A DNA stretch of 64,000 nt from Algibacter lectus (GTDB lineage Bacteria; Bacteroidota; Bacteroidia; Flavobacteriales; Flavobacteriaceae): positions 186,001-250,000 of the forward strand of contig NZ_FOLN01000005.1 of NCBI RefSeq assembly GCF_900112395.1. Reading direction: 5' to 3'. A model generated the notes under the pieces. The model did no database searches. It was not told the origin of the DNA and saw nothing but the letters and a program-made list of their open reading frames with translations. Both the position numbers and the translations under genes were made by a program. This document shows positions 34,747 to 42,728 of the stretch, piece after piece. How positions within the stretch are numbered: position 1 is the stretch's first letter; each line of letters starts with the position of its first letter.

Positions 34747-35889
34747 ATGTCACTATTGTTACAAAAAAAGTACGTATCTTCTATTTTATTTTTTATTCTA
34801 ATCGGCTTTTTTTCTTGTAAAAAAAAGAAAGAAAGTACTACAGAAGCTTTTGTAGCAAAAGAAGTGAAATTAAAATACGCCAAAGGCTTCTCAATAAAAG
34901 ATCTTGGCATGTACAAAACTTTAGAAATAAAATCTCCATGGCCAAATGCCGAAACTACTTTTAAATACGTTTTAGCAAATTATGGTGATGACAGACAAGC
35001 GGATAACACAATTTCCTTACCCATTAAAAAAATTGTGGTAACATCTACCACACACCTTCCGGCTTTAGAACTTTTAGGCGTAGAACAAACTTTGGTAGGT
35101 TTCCCTGGCACAAAATATATTTCTTCGGAAAAAATAAGATCTAGAGTTGATAATGGTTCCATTAGAGAACTTGGCAAAAATGAAGGCATAAACACCGAAG
35201 TGCTTTTAGAATTAAACCCCGATTTAGTGGTTGGTTTCGGTATCGATGGTAATAATCGCTCTTTAGACCTTATTGCGCGCGCAGGAATCCCCGTAATTTT
35301 TAATGGAGATTGGGTGGAAGAGTCGCCACTTGCAAAAGCCGAATGGATTAAGTTTTTTGGTGTACTTTACAACAAAGAAAAAGAAGCCGATTCTATTTTT
35401 AACCGCATTGAAACCGAATACTTAAATGCTAAAAAACTAGCTAAAAATGTAAAAAACAGACCTACTATTTTAAGTGGCGCCATGCATAATGACATATGGT
35501 ATTTACCTAACGGAACAAGTACAGAAGCACAATTACTAAGAGATGCTAATACCGATTATTTATGGAACGATTCTAAAGGCACAGGAAGTTTACAGCTTAA
35601 TTTTGAATCTGTTTTTATGAAAGCTCAAGATGCCGATATTTGGTTAAGCCCATCCAATTATTCTAGTCTAGAAAAACTAAAAAATGCAAGCGCTCACAAT
35701 GCCGAATTTAAAGCTTTTAAAAACAAAAACATTTACACTACAAACAATACAACTGGCGCCACAGGAGGCGTTTTGTATTTTGAATTAGGCATGAGTCGTC
35801 CAGATTTAGTATTGAAAGATTTGATAAAAATTTGTCACCCAGAACTATTAACAGACTACAATCTTTTTTTCTTTAAACCTTTAGAGTAA
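34747..35889 (+). CDS. btuF: ABC transporter substrate-binding lipoprotein, BtuF-like
   Basis: A 380-residue lipoprotein (lipobox GFFSC, Cys24). Residues about 95-370 form the class III periplasmic-binding fold used for cobalamin and siderophores: IKKIVVTSTTHLPALELLGV, LLELNPDLVVGFG, and AGIPVIFNGDWVEESPLAKA. It would hand cobalamin to the permease encoded next. The assignment to cobalamin, rather than haem or iron, rests on the riboswitch-controlled genes opposite it. It starts a three-gene operon. Confidence 0.83.
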   Translation: MSLLLQKKYVSSILFFILIGFFSCKKKKESTTEAFVAKEVKLKYAKGFSIKDLGMYKTLEIKSPWPNAETTFKYVLANYGDDRQADNTISLPIKKIVVTSTTHLPALELLGVEQTLVGFPGTKYISSEKIRSRVDNGSIRELGKNEGINTEVLLELNPDLVVGFGIDGNNRSLDLIARAGIPVIFNGDWVEESPLAKAEWIKFFGVLYNKEKEADSIFNRIETEYLNAKKLAKNVKNRPTILSGAMHNDIWYLPNGTSTEAQLLRDANTDYLWNDSKGTGSLQLNFESVFMKAQDADIWLSPSNYSSLEKLKNASAHNAEFKAFKNKNIYTTNNTTGATGGVLYFELGMSRPDLVLKDLIKICHPELLTDYNLFFFKPLE

Positions 35890-35921
35890 ACCATATTTCA
35901 CACAGTTTTTAAACACAAATA

Positions 35922-36947
35922 ATGAACAAAACCTATACCTATTCATTTTTAGCATTGGCACTAACTTTAGTGTTGTGCTTTTTCGTGAATATTAGTTTAG
36001 GCTCTGTTTCAATACCGCTAAAAGCTGTTTTTAATAGTTTACTAAACAGCAATGTAGAACAACAAAGTTGGCAACATATTATTTTAAACTACCGCTTACC
36101 AAAAGCCATAACCGCCATAATTGTAGGTTCGGGTTTAGGTATTTCTGGCTTATTGATGCAAACATTATTTAGAAACCCTTTGGCAGGGCCGTTTGTTCTC
36201 GGTATAAGCTCGGGAGCCAGTTTAGGCGTGGCTTTAGTAATTTTAGGTTCTGGTGTGTTTGGAGGCGTTTTAGCATCACTATTTGTATCCAAATGGGGCA
36301 TTGTAATTGCGGCGAGTTTAGGTAGTTTTTTAGTTTTACTAGCCGTTTTAATGGTTTCTATTAGAGTTCGAGATACCATGGCCATACTTATTATTGGCCT
36401 AATGTTTGCCAGTATTACCGCTGCCATTGTTAGTGTGCTTTCTTATTTTGGATCGGCAGAACAATTACAACAATATGTATTTTGGGGTTTTGGTAGTTTA
36501 GGAAATTTATCGTGGAGCGATCTCACCATATTTTTAATTATTTATGTACTCGGGATTTTAGCTAGTTTATGCTCCATAAAATCGCTTAACACCTTACTTT
36601 TAGGAGAAAACTATGCAAAAAGCTTAGGATTGAATATTAAAAAAAGTCGTTTAATAATTATAATCGCTACCAGTTTACTTGCCGGAACAATCACCGCTTT
36701 TACTGGTCCAATTGCCTTTATAGGCTTAGCGATACCCCATTTAACACGACAAATATTTAATACCTCAAATCATAAAATATTATTGCCAGCCGTATTTTTA
36801 CTAGGCGGAATTGTTATGCTAGTTTGCGATAGTATTGCTCAATTACCAAATAGCGATTACACCTTACCTATCAATGCCATTACCGCTTTAATCGGAGCAC
36901 CCGTTGTTATTTGGCTTCTGGTTAGAAAACGTGGCATGGTATTTTAG
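35922..36947 (+). CDS. btuC: FecCD-family ABC permease, BtuC-like
   Basis: A 341-residue inner-membrane permease with about ten helices. Family landmarks are NYRLPKAITAIIVGSGLGIS (the R-L-P motif), GLLMQTLFRNPLAGPFVLGI, and GPIAFIGLAIPHLTRQ, the coupling loop that contacts the ATPase. It is 32 bases downstream of btuF. Confidence 0.88.
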   Translation: MNKTYTYSFLALALTLVLCFFVNISLGSVSIPLKAVFNSLLNSNVEQQSWQHIILNYRLPKAITAIIVGSGLGISGLLMQTLFRNPLAGPFVLGISSGASLGVALVILGSGVFGGVLASLFVSKWGIVIAASLGSFLVLLAVLMVSIRVRDTMAILIIGLMFASITAAIVSVLSYFGSAEQLQQYVFWGFGSLGNLSWSDLTIFLIIYVLGILASLCSIKSLNTLLLGENYAKSLGLNIKKSRLIIIIATSLLAGTITAFTGPIAFIGLAIPHLTRQIFNTSNHKILLPAVFLLGGIVMLVCDSIAQLPNSDYTLPINAITALIGAPVVIWLLVRKRGMVF

Positions 36948-36993
36948 TATTATAAAAAAGTAGTAGACAAAAGCAGGAAACCTATATTATATA

Positions 36994-37788
36994 ATGAAAG
37001 AGCAAAATCCACATATCATTTTAAAAACCGAAGATTTATCTATTGGTTACGCCTCAAAAAAGGCAAAAACGGTTGTGGCATCTCAAGTTAATGTTGAATT
37101 AAAAAAAGGAGAATTAATCGGACTTATTGGTGCAAATGGCATCGGGAAATCGACACTTTTACGCACCTTAACACATGTGCAAAAACCTCTTTCTGGAACT
37201 GTATTTATTAATGAAAAATCTATTTTAGATTACAATCCGTTAGATTTAGCCAAAGTTTTAAGTTTGGTTTTAACCGAAAAAATAGCATCCAAAAACTTAT
37301 CTGTTTTTGAACTTATTGCACTAGGTAGACAACCTTATACCAATTGGGTTGGTAATCTATCTGAGCAAGATAAAAACATTGTAAACCAAGCTATTCTTCA
37401 AACAAATATAGAAGATTTACAACATAAAAAATGCTTCGAATTAAGCGACGGTCAACTTCAAAAAGTTATGATTGCTCGCGCCTTAGCCCAAGATACCGAT
37501 TTAATTATTCTAGATGAACCCACCTCGCATCTCGATATGTATCACAAGGCTTATATTTTAAAACTACTTCAAAGACTCGCTAAAGAAACAGGTAAAACCA
37601 TTCTGTTTTCTTCTCACGAAATAGACTTAGCCATTCAACTTTGCGATACTTTAATTGTAATGAATGCCGGAACTGTAGTTTCCGATCAACCTTGTAAACT
37701 TATAGAACAAGGTGTTTTTGAAACTCTTTTCCCTAAAGATTTAATTGCTTTTGATAAAAACACGGGGAGTTTTAGGGTTAAGAAGTAA
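36994..37788 (+). CDS. btuD: ABC transporter ATPase, BtuD-like
   Basis: A 264-residue ATPase with Walker A GANGIGKST (46-54), Q-loop, signature ELSDGQLQKVMIARAL (an LSDGQ variant of LSGGQ), and Walker B LIILDEPTSHLD. It is of the FepC/BtuD type. The LSDGQ variant is common in this subfamily. It follows btuC by 46 bases. Confidence 0.88.
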   Translation: MKEQNPHIILKTEDLSIGYASKKAKTVVASQVNVELKKGELIGLIGANGIGKSTLLRTLTHVQKPLSGTVFINEKSILDYNPLDLAKVLSLVLTEKIASKNLSVFELIALGRQPYTNWVGNLSEQDKNIVNQAILQTNIEDLQHKKCFELSDGQLQKVMIARALAQDTDLIILDEPTSHLDMYHKAYILKLLQRLAKETGKTILFSSHEIDLAIQLCDTLIVMNAGTVVSDQPCKLIEQGVFETLFPKDLIAFDKNTGSFRVKK

Positions 37789-37803
37789 AAACCTAAATTA
37801 AAT

Positions 37804-37845
37804 TTTAGTTGAAGCTTCTTTTTTAACTTCAATCTTCAACCTAAA
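37804..37845. other. stem-loop between btuD and rmuC
   Basis: TTTAGTTGAAG pairs with CTTCAACCTAAA with one bulged base. It is not followed by a T-run, so termination is uncertain. Confidence 0.35.
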
Positions 37846-37850
37846 AAAAT

Positions 37851-37858
37851 TATCTTTG
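37851..37858 (+). promoter_or_regulatory. -7 box of rmuC
   Basis: TATCTTTG, a full match to TAnnTTTG, 20 bases before the ATG. Confidence 0.55.
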
Positions 37859-37878
37859 AACCTATACCCTATTTTTAA

Positions 37879-39237
37879 ATGAACGACAGTCTCATCTTAA
37901 TCCTCGCTATTATTATTTCCGCAGTTATTGGTGGTTATTTAGGCATGCTTTTTACTAAACTTAAAAGTAAGAGCGAAAAAAGTACTTTAGAAGAACGTAA
38001 CAGCAATTTACAGCAACAATTTGAAGCCTTCAAGCAACATACTGCAACCGAAAAACAGGAACAAAAAGTAACAATTTCTAAAATTGAAAACGACCGTGAA
38101 AATATTCGTCGTGAAAAAGATTTTTTAAATGCTGAATTAGCAAGAAGAAATACAGAGTTTGAAAACTTACAGGCCTTAAACCTTAAGCGCGATGCTGAAT
38201 TAGAGGAACGCCAAGAGCAACTGCGTAAAGATTTTGAAATTTTAGCAACCAAAATACTAGATGAAAAATCGGAGAAATTCACACTTCAGAATAAAGAAAA
38301 CATTACTAATATTTTAAATCCGCTTCAAGAAAAAATTAAGGTTTTTGAACAAAAAGTAGACTTAACACAAAAGGAAAGTATTAGCATGCATTCCGCTTTA
38401 AAAGAGCAATTGTTAGGCTTGAAAGATTTAAACCAACAAATGACAAAAGAGGCTACCAACCTAACACGCGCCTTAAAAGGTGATAGCAAAATGCAAGGAA
38501 ACTGGGGAGAATTGGTATTGGAGCGTGTGTTAGAAAAATCGGGATTAGAGAAAGATCGCGAATATTTTGTACAACAAAGTTTTACCTTAGAAGACGGATC
38601 TCGTGTGTTGCCCGATGTGGTTTTAAACCTACCGGATGGTAAAAAAATGATTATTGATAGTAAGGTGTCTTTAACCGATTACGAACGTTTTGTAAATGCC
38701 GAACTAGAAGATCAGCCCCAGTTTTTAAAAGCACACGTCAATTCGATTAAGCGTCACGTAGATCAACTTTCAGAAAAAAATTATCAAGATTTATACGATA
38801 TTGAATCGCCAGATTTTGTACTTCTTTTTATCCCCATAGAACCTGCTTTTGCTGTGGTTGTTAATGAAGATAATTCTATTTACAACAAAGCTTTTGAGAA
38901 AAACATTGTTATTGTTACACCATCGACCTTATTGGCGACATTACGCACCATAGACAGCATGTGGAACAATGAAAAACAACAACAAAATGCTATTGAAATT
39001 GCACGACAAGCTGGAGCACTTTATGATAAATTTGAAGGTTTGGTGAAAGATTTAACCAACGTTGGAAAGAAAATTGACGCCGCTAAAACCGATTATTCAT
39101 CAGCAATGAATAAACTGGTTGATGGCCGAGGAAATATAATTACAAGTGTAGAAAAACTCAAAAAAATGGGGGCTAAAGCAAAAAAGGCATTGCCCGAAGC
39201 TATTATTAAACGTGCTCAAGAAGATGAAATAGATTAG
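37879..39237 (+). CDS. rmuC: DNA recombination protein RmuC
   Basis: A 452-residue protein with an N-terminal membrane helix (about 3-22), a long coiled coil (about 25-200) and the RmuC nuclease-like domain (MQGNWGELVLERVLEKSGLE, VLPDVVLNLPDGKKMIIDSK, LLFIPIEPAFAVVV). RmuC limits recombination at inverted repeats and has a PD-(D/E)xK-like fold; the exact chemistry is not settled. It appears monocistronic. Confidence 0.92.
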   Translation: MNDSLILILAIIISAVIGGYLGMLFTKLKSKSEKSTLEERNSNLQQQFEAFKQHTATEKQEQKVTISKIENDRENIRREKDFLNAELARRNTEFENLQALNLKRDAELEERQEQLRKDFEILATKILDEKSEKFTLQNKENITNILNPLQEKIKVFEQKVDLTQKESISMHSALKEQLLGLKDLNQQMTKEATNLTRALKGDSKMQGNWGELVLERVLEKSGLEKDREYFVQQSFTLEDGSRVLPDVVLNLPDGKKMIIDSKVSLTDYERFVNAELEDQPQFLKAHVNSIKRHVDQLSEKNYQDLYDIESPDFVLLFIPIEPAFAVVVNEDNSIYNKAFEKNIVIVTPSTLLATLRTIDSMWNNEKQQQNAIEIARQAGALYDKFEGLVKDLTNVGKKIDAAKTDYSSAMNKLVDGRGNIITSVEKLKKMGAKAKKALPEAIIKRAQEDEID

Positions 39238-39422
39238 TTATTTTCGCATAACGCATTGATATATTATTAGCCTAGCAAAACGATAGCTACGAAAATCATT
39301 TTTTAAAAGTAGATTTTTATAAAACTTCCTAAAAATTAAATACCTTTATTGATTACGTTTAATATATTTTTATTTTAGAATATATTTCGCAGTATTATTT
39401 AAAACTAAACGACTAAAATTTT

Positions 39423-39959
39423 ATGTTCAAGCATCCTAAAGAATCTCAAGTTTCAATTACAGAATTAATGCTTCCGTCCCACTCTAATTTTAGTGGAAAG
39501 ATTCATGGTGGACATATTTTATATTTAATGGATCAAATTGCATTTGCCTGCGCTTCTAAACACTCTAGACACTATTGTGTAACGGCTTCTGTAAACAAAG
39601 TAGATTTCTTAAACCCTATTGAAGTAGGGCAATTAGTTACGCTTAAAGCTTCTGTTAATTATACAGGAAGAACCTCTATGGTTATTGGCTTGCGTGTAGA
39701 ATCGGAAAATATTCAAACAGGAGAAGTTAAACATTGTAACTCATCATATTTTACAATGGTTGCTAAGGATGAAAATGGAAATAACGTACCAGTTCCTGGC
39801 TTAATTTTAGATACAGAACAAGGCGTTAGACGCTTTGCGCGTAGTATTGTAAGGCAAGATCAAGCTAGAAAAAGATCGTCTCGATTTAATTCTTCAGATT
39901 TTAAAATTGAAGAACATATCGATTTTGTAAAAACTCAAAACGTACAAGTAAATTTATAA
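39423..39959 (+). CDS. acyl-CoA thioesterase, hotdog fold
   Basis: A 178-residue single-hotdog thioesterase of the YciA/BACH type, which hydrolyses acyl-CoA. SGKIHGGHILYLMDQIAFAC (about 24-43) carries the catalytic loop and the aspartate D37. VDFLNPIEVGQLVTLKASVN and the C-terminal basic tail match the hexameric family. The acyl chain preference cannot be read from sequence. Confidence 0.9.
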   Translation: MFKHPKESQVSITELMLPSHSNFSGKIHGGHILYLMDQIAFACASKHSRHYCVTASVNKVDFLNPIEVGQLVTLKASVNYTGRTSMVIGLRVESENIQTGEVKHCNSSYFTMVAKDENGNNVPVPGLILDTEQGVRRFARSIVRQDQARKRSSRFNSSDFKIEEHIDFVKTQNVQVNL

Positions 39960-39991
39960 GAAGATATCTTCTTTTATAAATTCAAGACATA

Positions 39992-40042
39992 AAAAAAGTT
40001 CAATTAACTGAATAAAACACTTTCAGTTAATTGAACTTTTTT
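39992..40042. terminator. bidirectional terminator
   Basis: A 21-bp stem, centred on GTTCAATTAACTGAA and its complement, with A and T tails, between the convergent thioesterase and SHOCT genes. Confidence 0.93.
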
Positions 40043-40061
40043 AATTATTATAATAACCTCA

Positions 40062-40862
40062 TTATAATCGACTTAATAATTCGGCTTTCTTGTTTTCAAA
40101 CTCTTCAACCGAAAGTATATCTTTCTTTTTTAGATCTGCCAATTTTTCTATTTTCATAAAAATATCTTCCTCTAAAGCGCTATTGTTATTGTTATTATTA
40201 TTTGTGTTTACTGGTGCTTGCTCTACAAATATAGGCTCTGGTTGATTTTGAATAATGTTATTATTCACCGGTGCTGGTTTAGGTCTATTATCTTCACCCG
40301 ATACAATTGGTAGCGTACTTAAATCTACCGTACCATATTGACTTGTAAACGTCACAGAATAATTTCCGCCTTGTTGTTGCCCTACACCTCCAATTTGGTT
40401 GTCTAAAGTATCAAACACTGTTACTTTTCCGTTTTGTTGAATCGCTAAACGTCCAATATTAGAAAAAATAGCATAGCTCGTTCCGTTTTGGCTTCCTGTA
40501 GAATTAGGAAAACCTAAATTACCCCACCAGTTACCAGATCCAGATTGAAATCCGTTTTGGTTTTCTACTTTCGGTAACGGTTTATATTGTATACCACCTT
40601 GATTTATTAAATTAGATAATTCAACACACAGACCATCTACCGTAGATTTAAGCTGATTGTTAAACATATCGCCTACCATGGTCATGCCACCTTGCATCCA
40701 CTGACCTCCGCCGCCTAATTCGGAAATATTAAATTGAGCCATTGTGCCATTACTTCGCATAAGGGCTTGCGTTAAATCTGTTACGGCATTAGTGCTCACT
40801 CCATAACGGTTTGCTACATTCGTCATATTCTGAAAGCTAGCATCTGTGAATATTGAATTCAT
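40062..40862 (-). CDS. SHOCT-domain protein
   Basis: A 266-residue protein without a signal peptide. The last 31 residues (KIEKLADLKKKDILSVEEF ... LLSRL) are a SHOCT oligomerisation domain. The body has low-complexity stretches (NNNNNNN at about 218-224; gly/gln-rich runs near 165-172) and segments such as GQQQGGNYSVTFTSQYGTVDLSTL. Function is unknown; SHOCT ends often promote assembly. Confidence 0.75.
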   Translation of the reverse strand: MNSIFTDASFQNMTNVANRYGVSTNAVTDLTQALMRSNGTMAQFNISELGGGGQWMQGGMTMVGDMFNNQLKSTVDGLCVELSNLINQGGIQYKPLPKVENQNGFQSGSGNWWGNLGFPNSTGSQNGTSYAIFSNIGRLAIQQNGKVTVFDTLDNQIGGVGQQQGGNYSVTFTSQYGTVDLSTLPIVSGEDNRPKPAPVNNNIIQNQPEPIFVEQAPVNTNNNNNNNSALEEDIFMKIEKLADLKKKDILSVEEFENKKAELLSRL

Positions 40863-41037
40863 AATATATATTCTCTTTTTAGTTCAAATTGTTAACTTAA
40901 CAATTTTGCGGTAAAGGTAATCTATAGTAATACCAATAACCTTCTTTTATACAGAAGTTTAGCTTTTATTTTACATTAAAGAAGAAAGAAGTTTCTTTCT
41001 TAACAGTAGCGTCATATTCTAAGTGAAAAATCTATTT

Positions 41038-42597
41038 TTACAGCATGTAATTTGAAGTCAATTTTTGGTAATCTGCTATTTCCTGCGTTTCCCAAGCTTC
41101 ATCTTTTCCGAGTAATTCTCCCATTATTTTAGCTACTTCAGGAGCCATTCTAATACTTTCTTTAGCATCAAGTAATTGGCAACGTACTCTACGCGCTAGA
41201 AAATCTTCTACTTTCCTTGCCATTTCATGCCTTACAGCCCAAACGACTTGAGCTTGTATTACAGACATGGAAGTACTTATAGATTTATCCCATCCGTTTT
41301 GTTTAGATAACTCAAGAAGTGCATCTTCATCACTTCCGTAGAAATATAAAGGATTATCAAAATTAACGTCTTCCTTATAACCATGTATTTTTAAATCTCT
41401 GGTTTTTGAAGGTTTATGTTCCCATTTATGGTTTTTCTCTGCTTTATTCACTAAATCTTCGCCCATTTTTCTAAAAGTGGTCCATTTGCCACCAACCATA
41501 GTTAAAAGCCCCGATTTTGATGTATAAATTTTATGACTTCTAGAAATCTCTTTTGTTTTATTGCCTTCTCGTTTAGGGGCCGCCAATGGTCGTAAACCAG
41601 CGAAGACACTTAATACATCACTTCTTTTAGGCGCTTTAGTTAAATAACGACTTGCGGTATTTAAAATGAATTCAATCTCCTCGTCGAAAGCTATGGGTTC
41701 CAAAACTCCGCGTTCTACAGGAGTATCTGTTGTTCCAATAATAACTTTATTATACCAAGGCACTAAAAAGAGTACGCGACCATCATCTGTTTTCGGAATA
41801 GTAATCGCATCTTTTCCTGGCAAAAACGATTTATCTAATATTAAATGCACACCTTGGCTAGGAGCAATTGTTTTTCTAGAACCAGGAGCATCCATTTGTA
41901 ACACATCATCTGCAAAAACACCGGTAGCATTAACAACTTGTTTACCTTTTATTTCGAATACATCTCCAGATTCTTCATCCTGAACTTTAACACCCGTTAC
42001 ATCGTCCTTTTCATTTTTAACCAAAGTATTTACAGCACAATAATTAAGAACAATAGCTCCCATTTCTGAAGCACTTTGAAGCGTATTTATAGCCAATCGC
42101 GAATCATCGAACTGACCGTCGTAATAAACAACACCTGCTGAAATTTTCTTCGGATTAATTAAAGAAATACGTTCTAAGGTTTCTGACTTTGAAATATGTT
42201 TAGATCGGCCTAAACTCAGTTTACCTGCTAATAAATCGTAAACCGTTAAACCAATGGTGTATAAAATTTCATCGTACCAGCCGTGTGTTGGAATAATAAA
42301 CGATTGAATTTTTACGACATGAGGTGCATTACGCAACATTAACCCACGCTCCACAACTGCTTCTCGCACTAAAGCAATATCACCTTGCTCCAAATATCTT
42401 ACGCCGCCATGCATTAACTTGGTGGCTTTACTTGATGTTGATTTTGTAAAATCTGATTTTTCCAATAACACTACCGAGTAACCTCGTGCTGAAGCCTCTA
42501 AAGCAATCCCTATTCCGGTTGCTCCACCGCCTATAATTATAAAATCGTAAGTTTTAGAATCGGTCCTTAACTTATACATCATGTCTTCTCTGTTCAT
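41038..42597 (-). CDS. glpD: glycerol-3-phosphate dehydrogenase/oxidase (GlpD-type)
   Basis: A 519-residue FAD enzyme that oxidises sn-glycerol-3-phosphate to dihydroxyacetone phosphate and passes electrons to quinone. The FAD-binding GGGATGIG is at 23-30, with the E of VVLLEKSDF ending the second strand. KLMHGGVRYLEQGD, and the C-terminal DAO_C domain (WAVRHEMARKVEDFLARR) are typical. No glpF or glpK lies nearby, so it probably serves phospholipid or host glycerol metabolism. Confidence 0.93.
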   Translation of the reverse strand: MNREDMMYKLRTDSKTYDFIIIGGGATGIGIALEASARGYSVVLLEKSDFTKSTSSKATKLMHGGVRYLEQGDIALVREAVVERGLMLRNAPHVVKIQSFIIPTHGWYDEILYTIGLTVYDLLAGKLSLGRSKHISKSETLERISLINPKKISAGVVYYDGQFDDSRLAINTLQSASEMGAIVLNYCAVNTLVKNEKDDVTGVKVQDEESGDVFEIKGKQVVNATGVFADDVLQMDAPGSRKTIAPSQGVHLILDKSFLPGKDAITIPKTDDGRVLFLVPWYNKVIIGTTDTPVERGVLEPIAFDEEIEFILNTASRYLTKAPKRSDVLSVFAGLRPLAAPKREGNKTKEISRSHKIYTSKSGLLTMVGGKWTTFRKMGEDLVNKAEKNHKWEHKPSKTRDLKIHGYKEDVNFDNPLYFYGSDEDALLELSKQNGWDKSISTSMSVIQAQVVWAVRHEMARKVEDFLARRVRCQLLDAKESIRMAPEVAKIMGELLGKDEAWETQEIADYQKLTSNYML

Positions 42598-42680
42598 GTA
42601 GACTTACTTTATTTTTAGGAGGGCTATTAGTTACAAACGAAGTTAATGAAATTACAACCAACTAGAATAGGTTTAAAAAC

Positions 42681-42709
42681 AAAAAACCCCGCATAATTGC
42701 GAGGTTTTT
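42681..42709 (-). terminator. terminator of carB
   Basis: On the minus strand AAAAACCTCGCA pairs with TGCGGGGTTTTT (one wobble) and runs into T residues. Confidence 0.85.
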
Positions 42710-42728
42710 AATATAAATTGACTTGATA

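Noticed and set aside
40190-40225. Tandem triplet repeat (AAC/TTG-like) in the SHOCT gene as a phase-variable tract
   Set aside because: It encodes a short poly-Asn linker in units of three bases, so length changes would not shift the frame.
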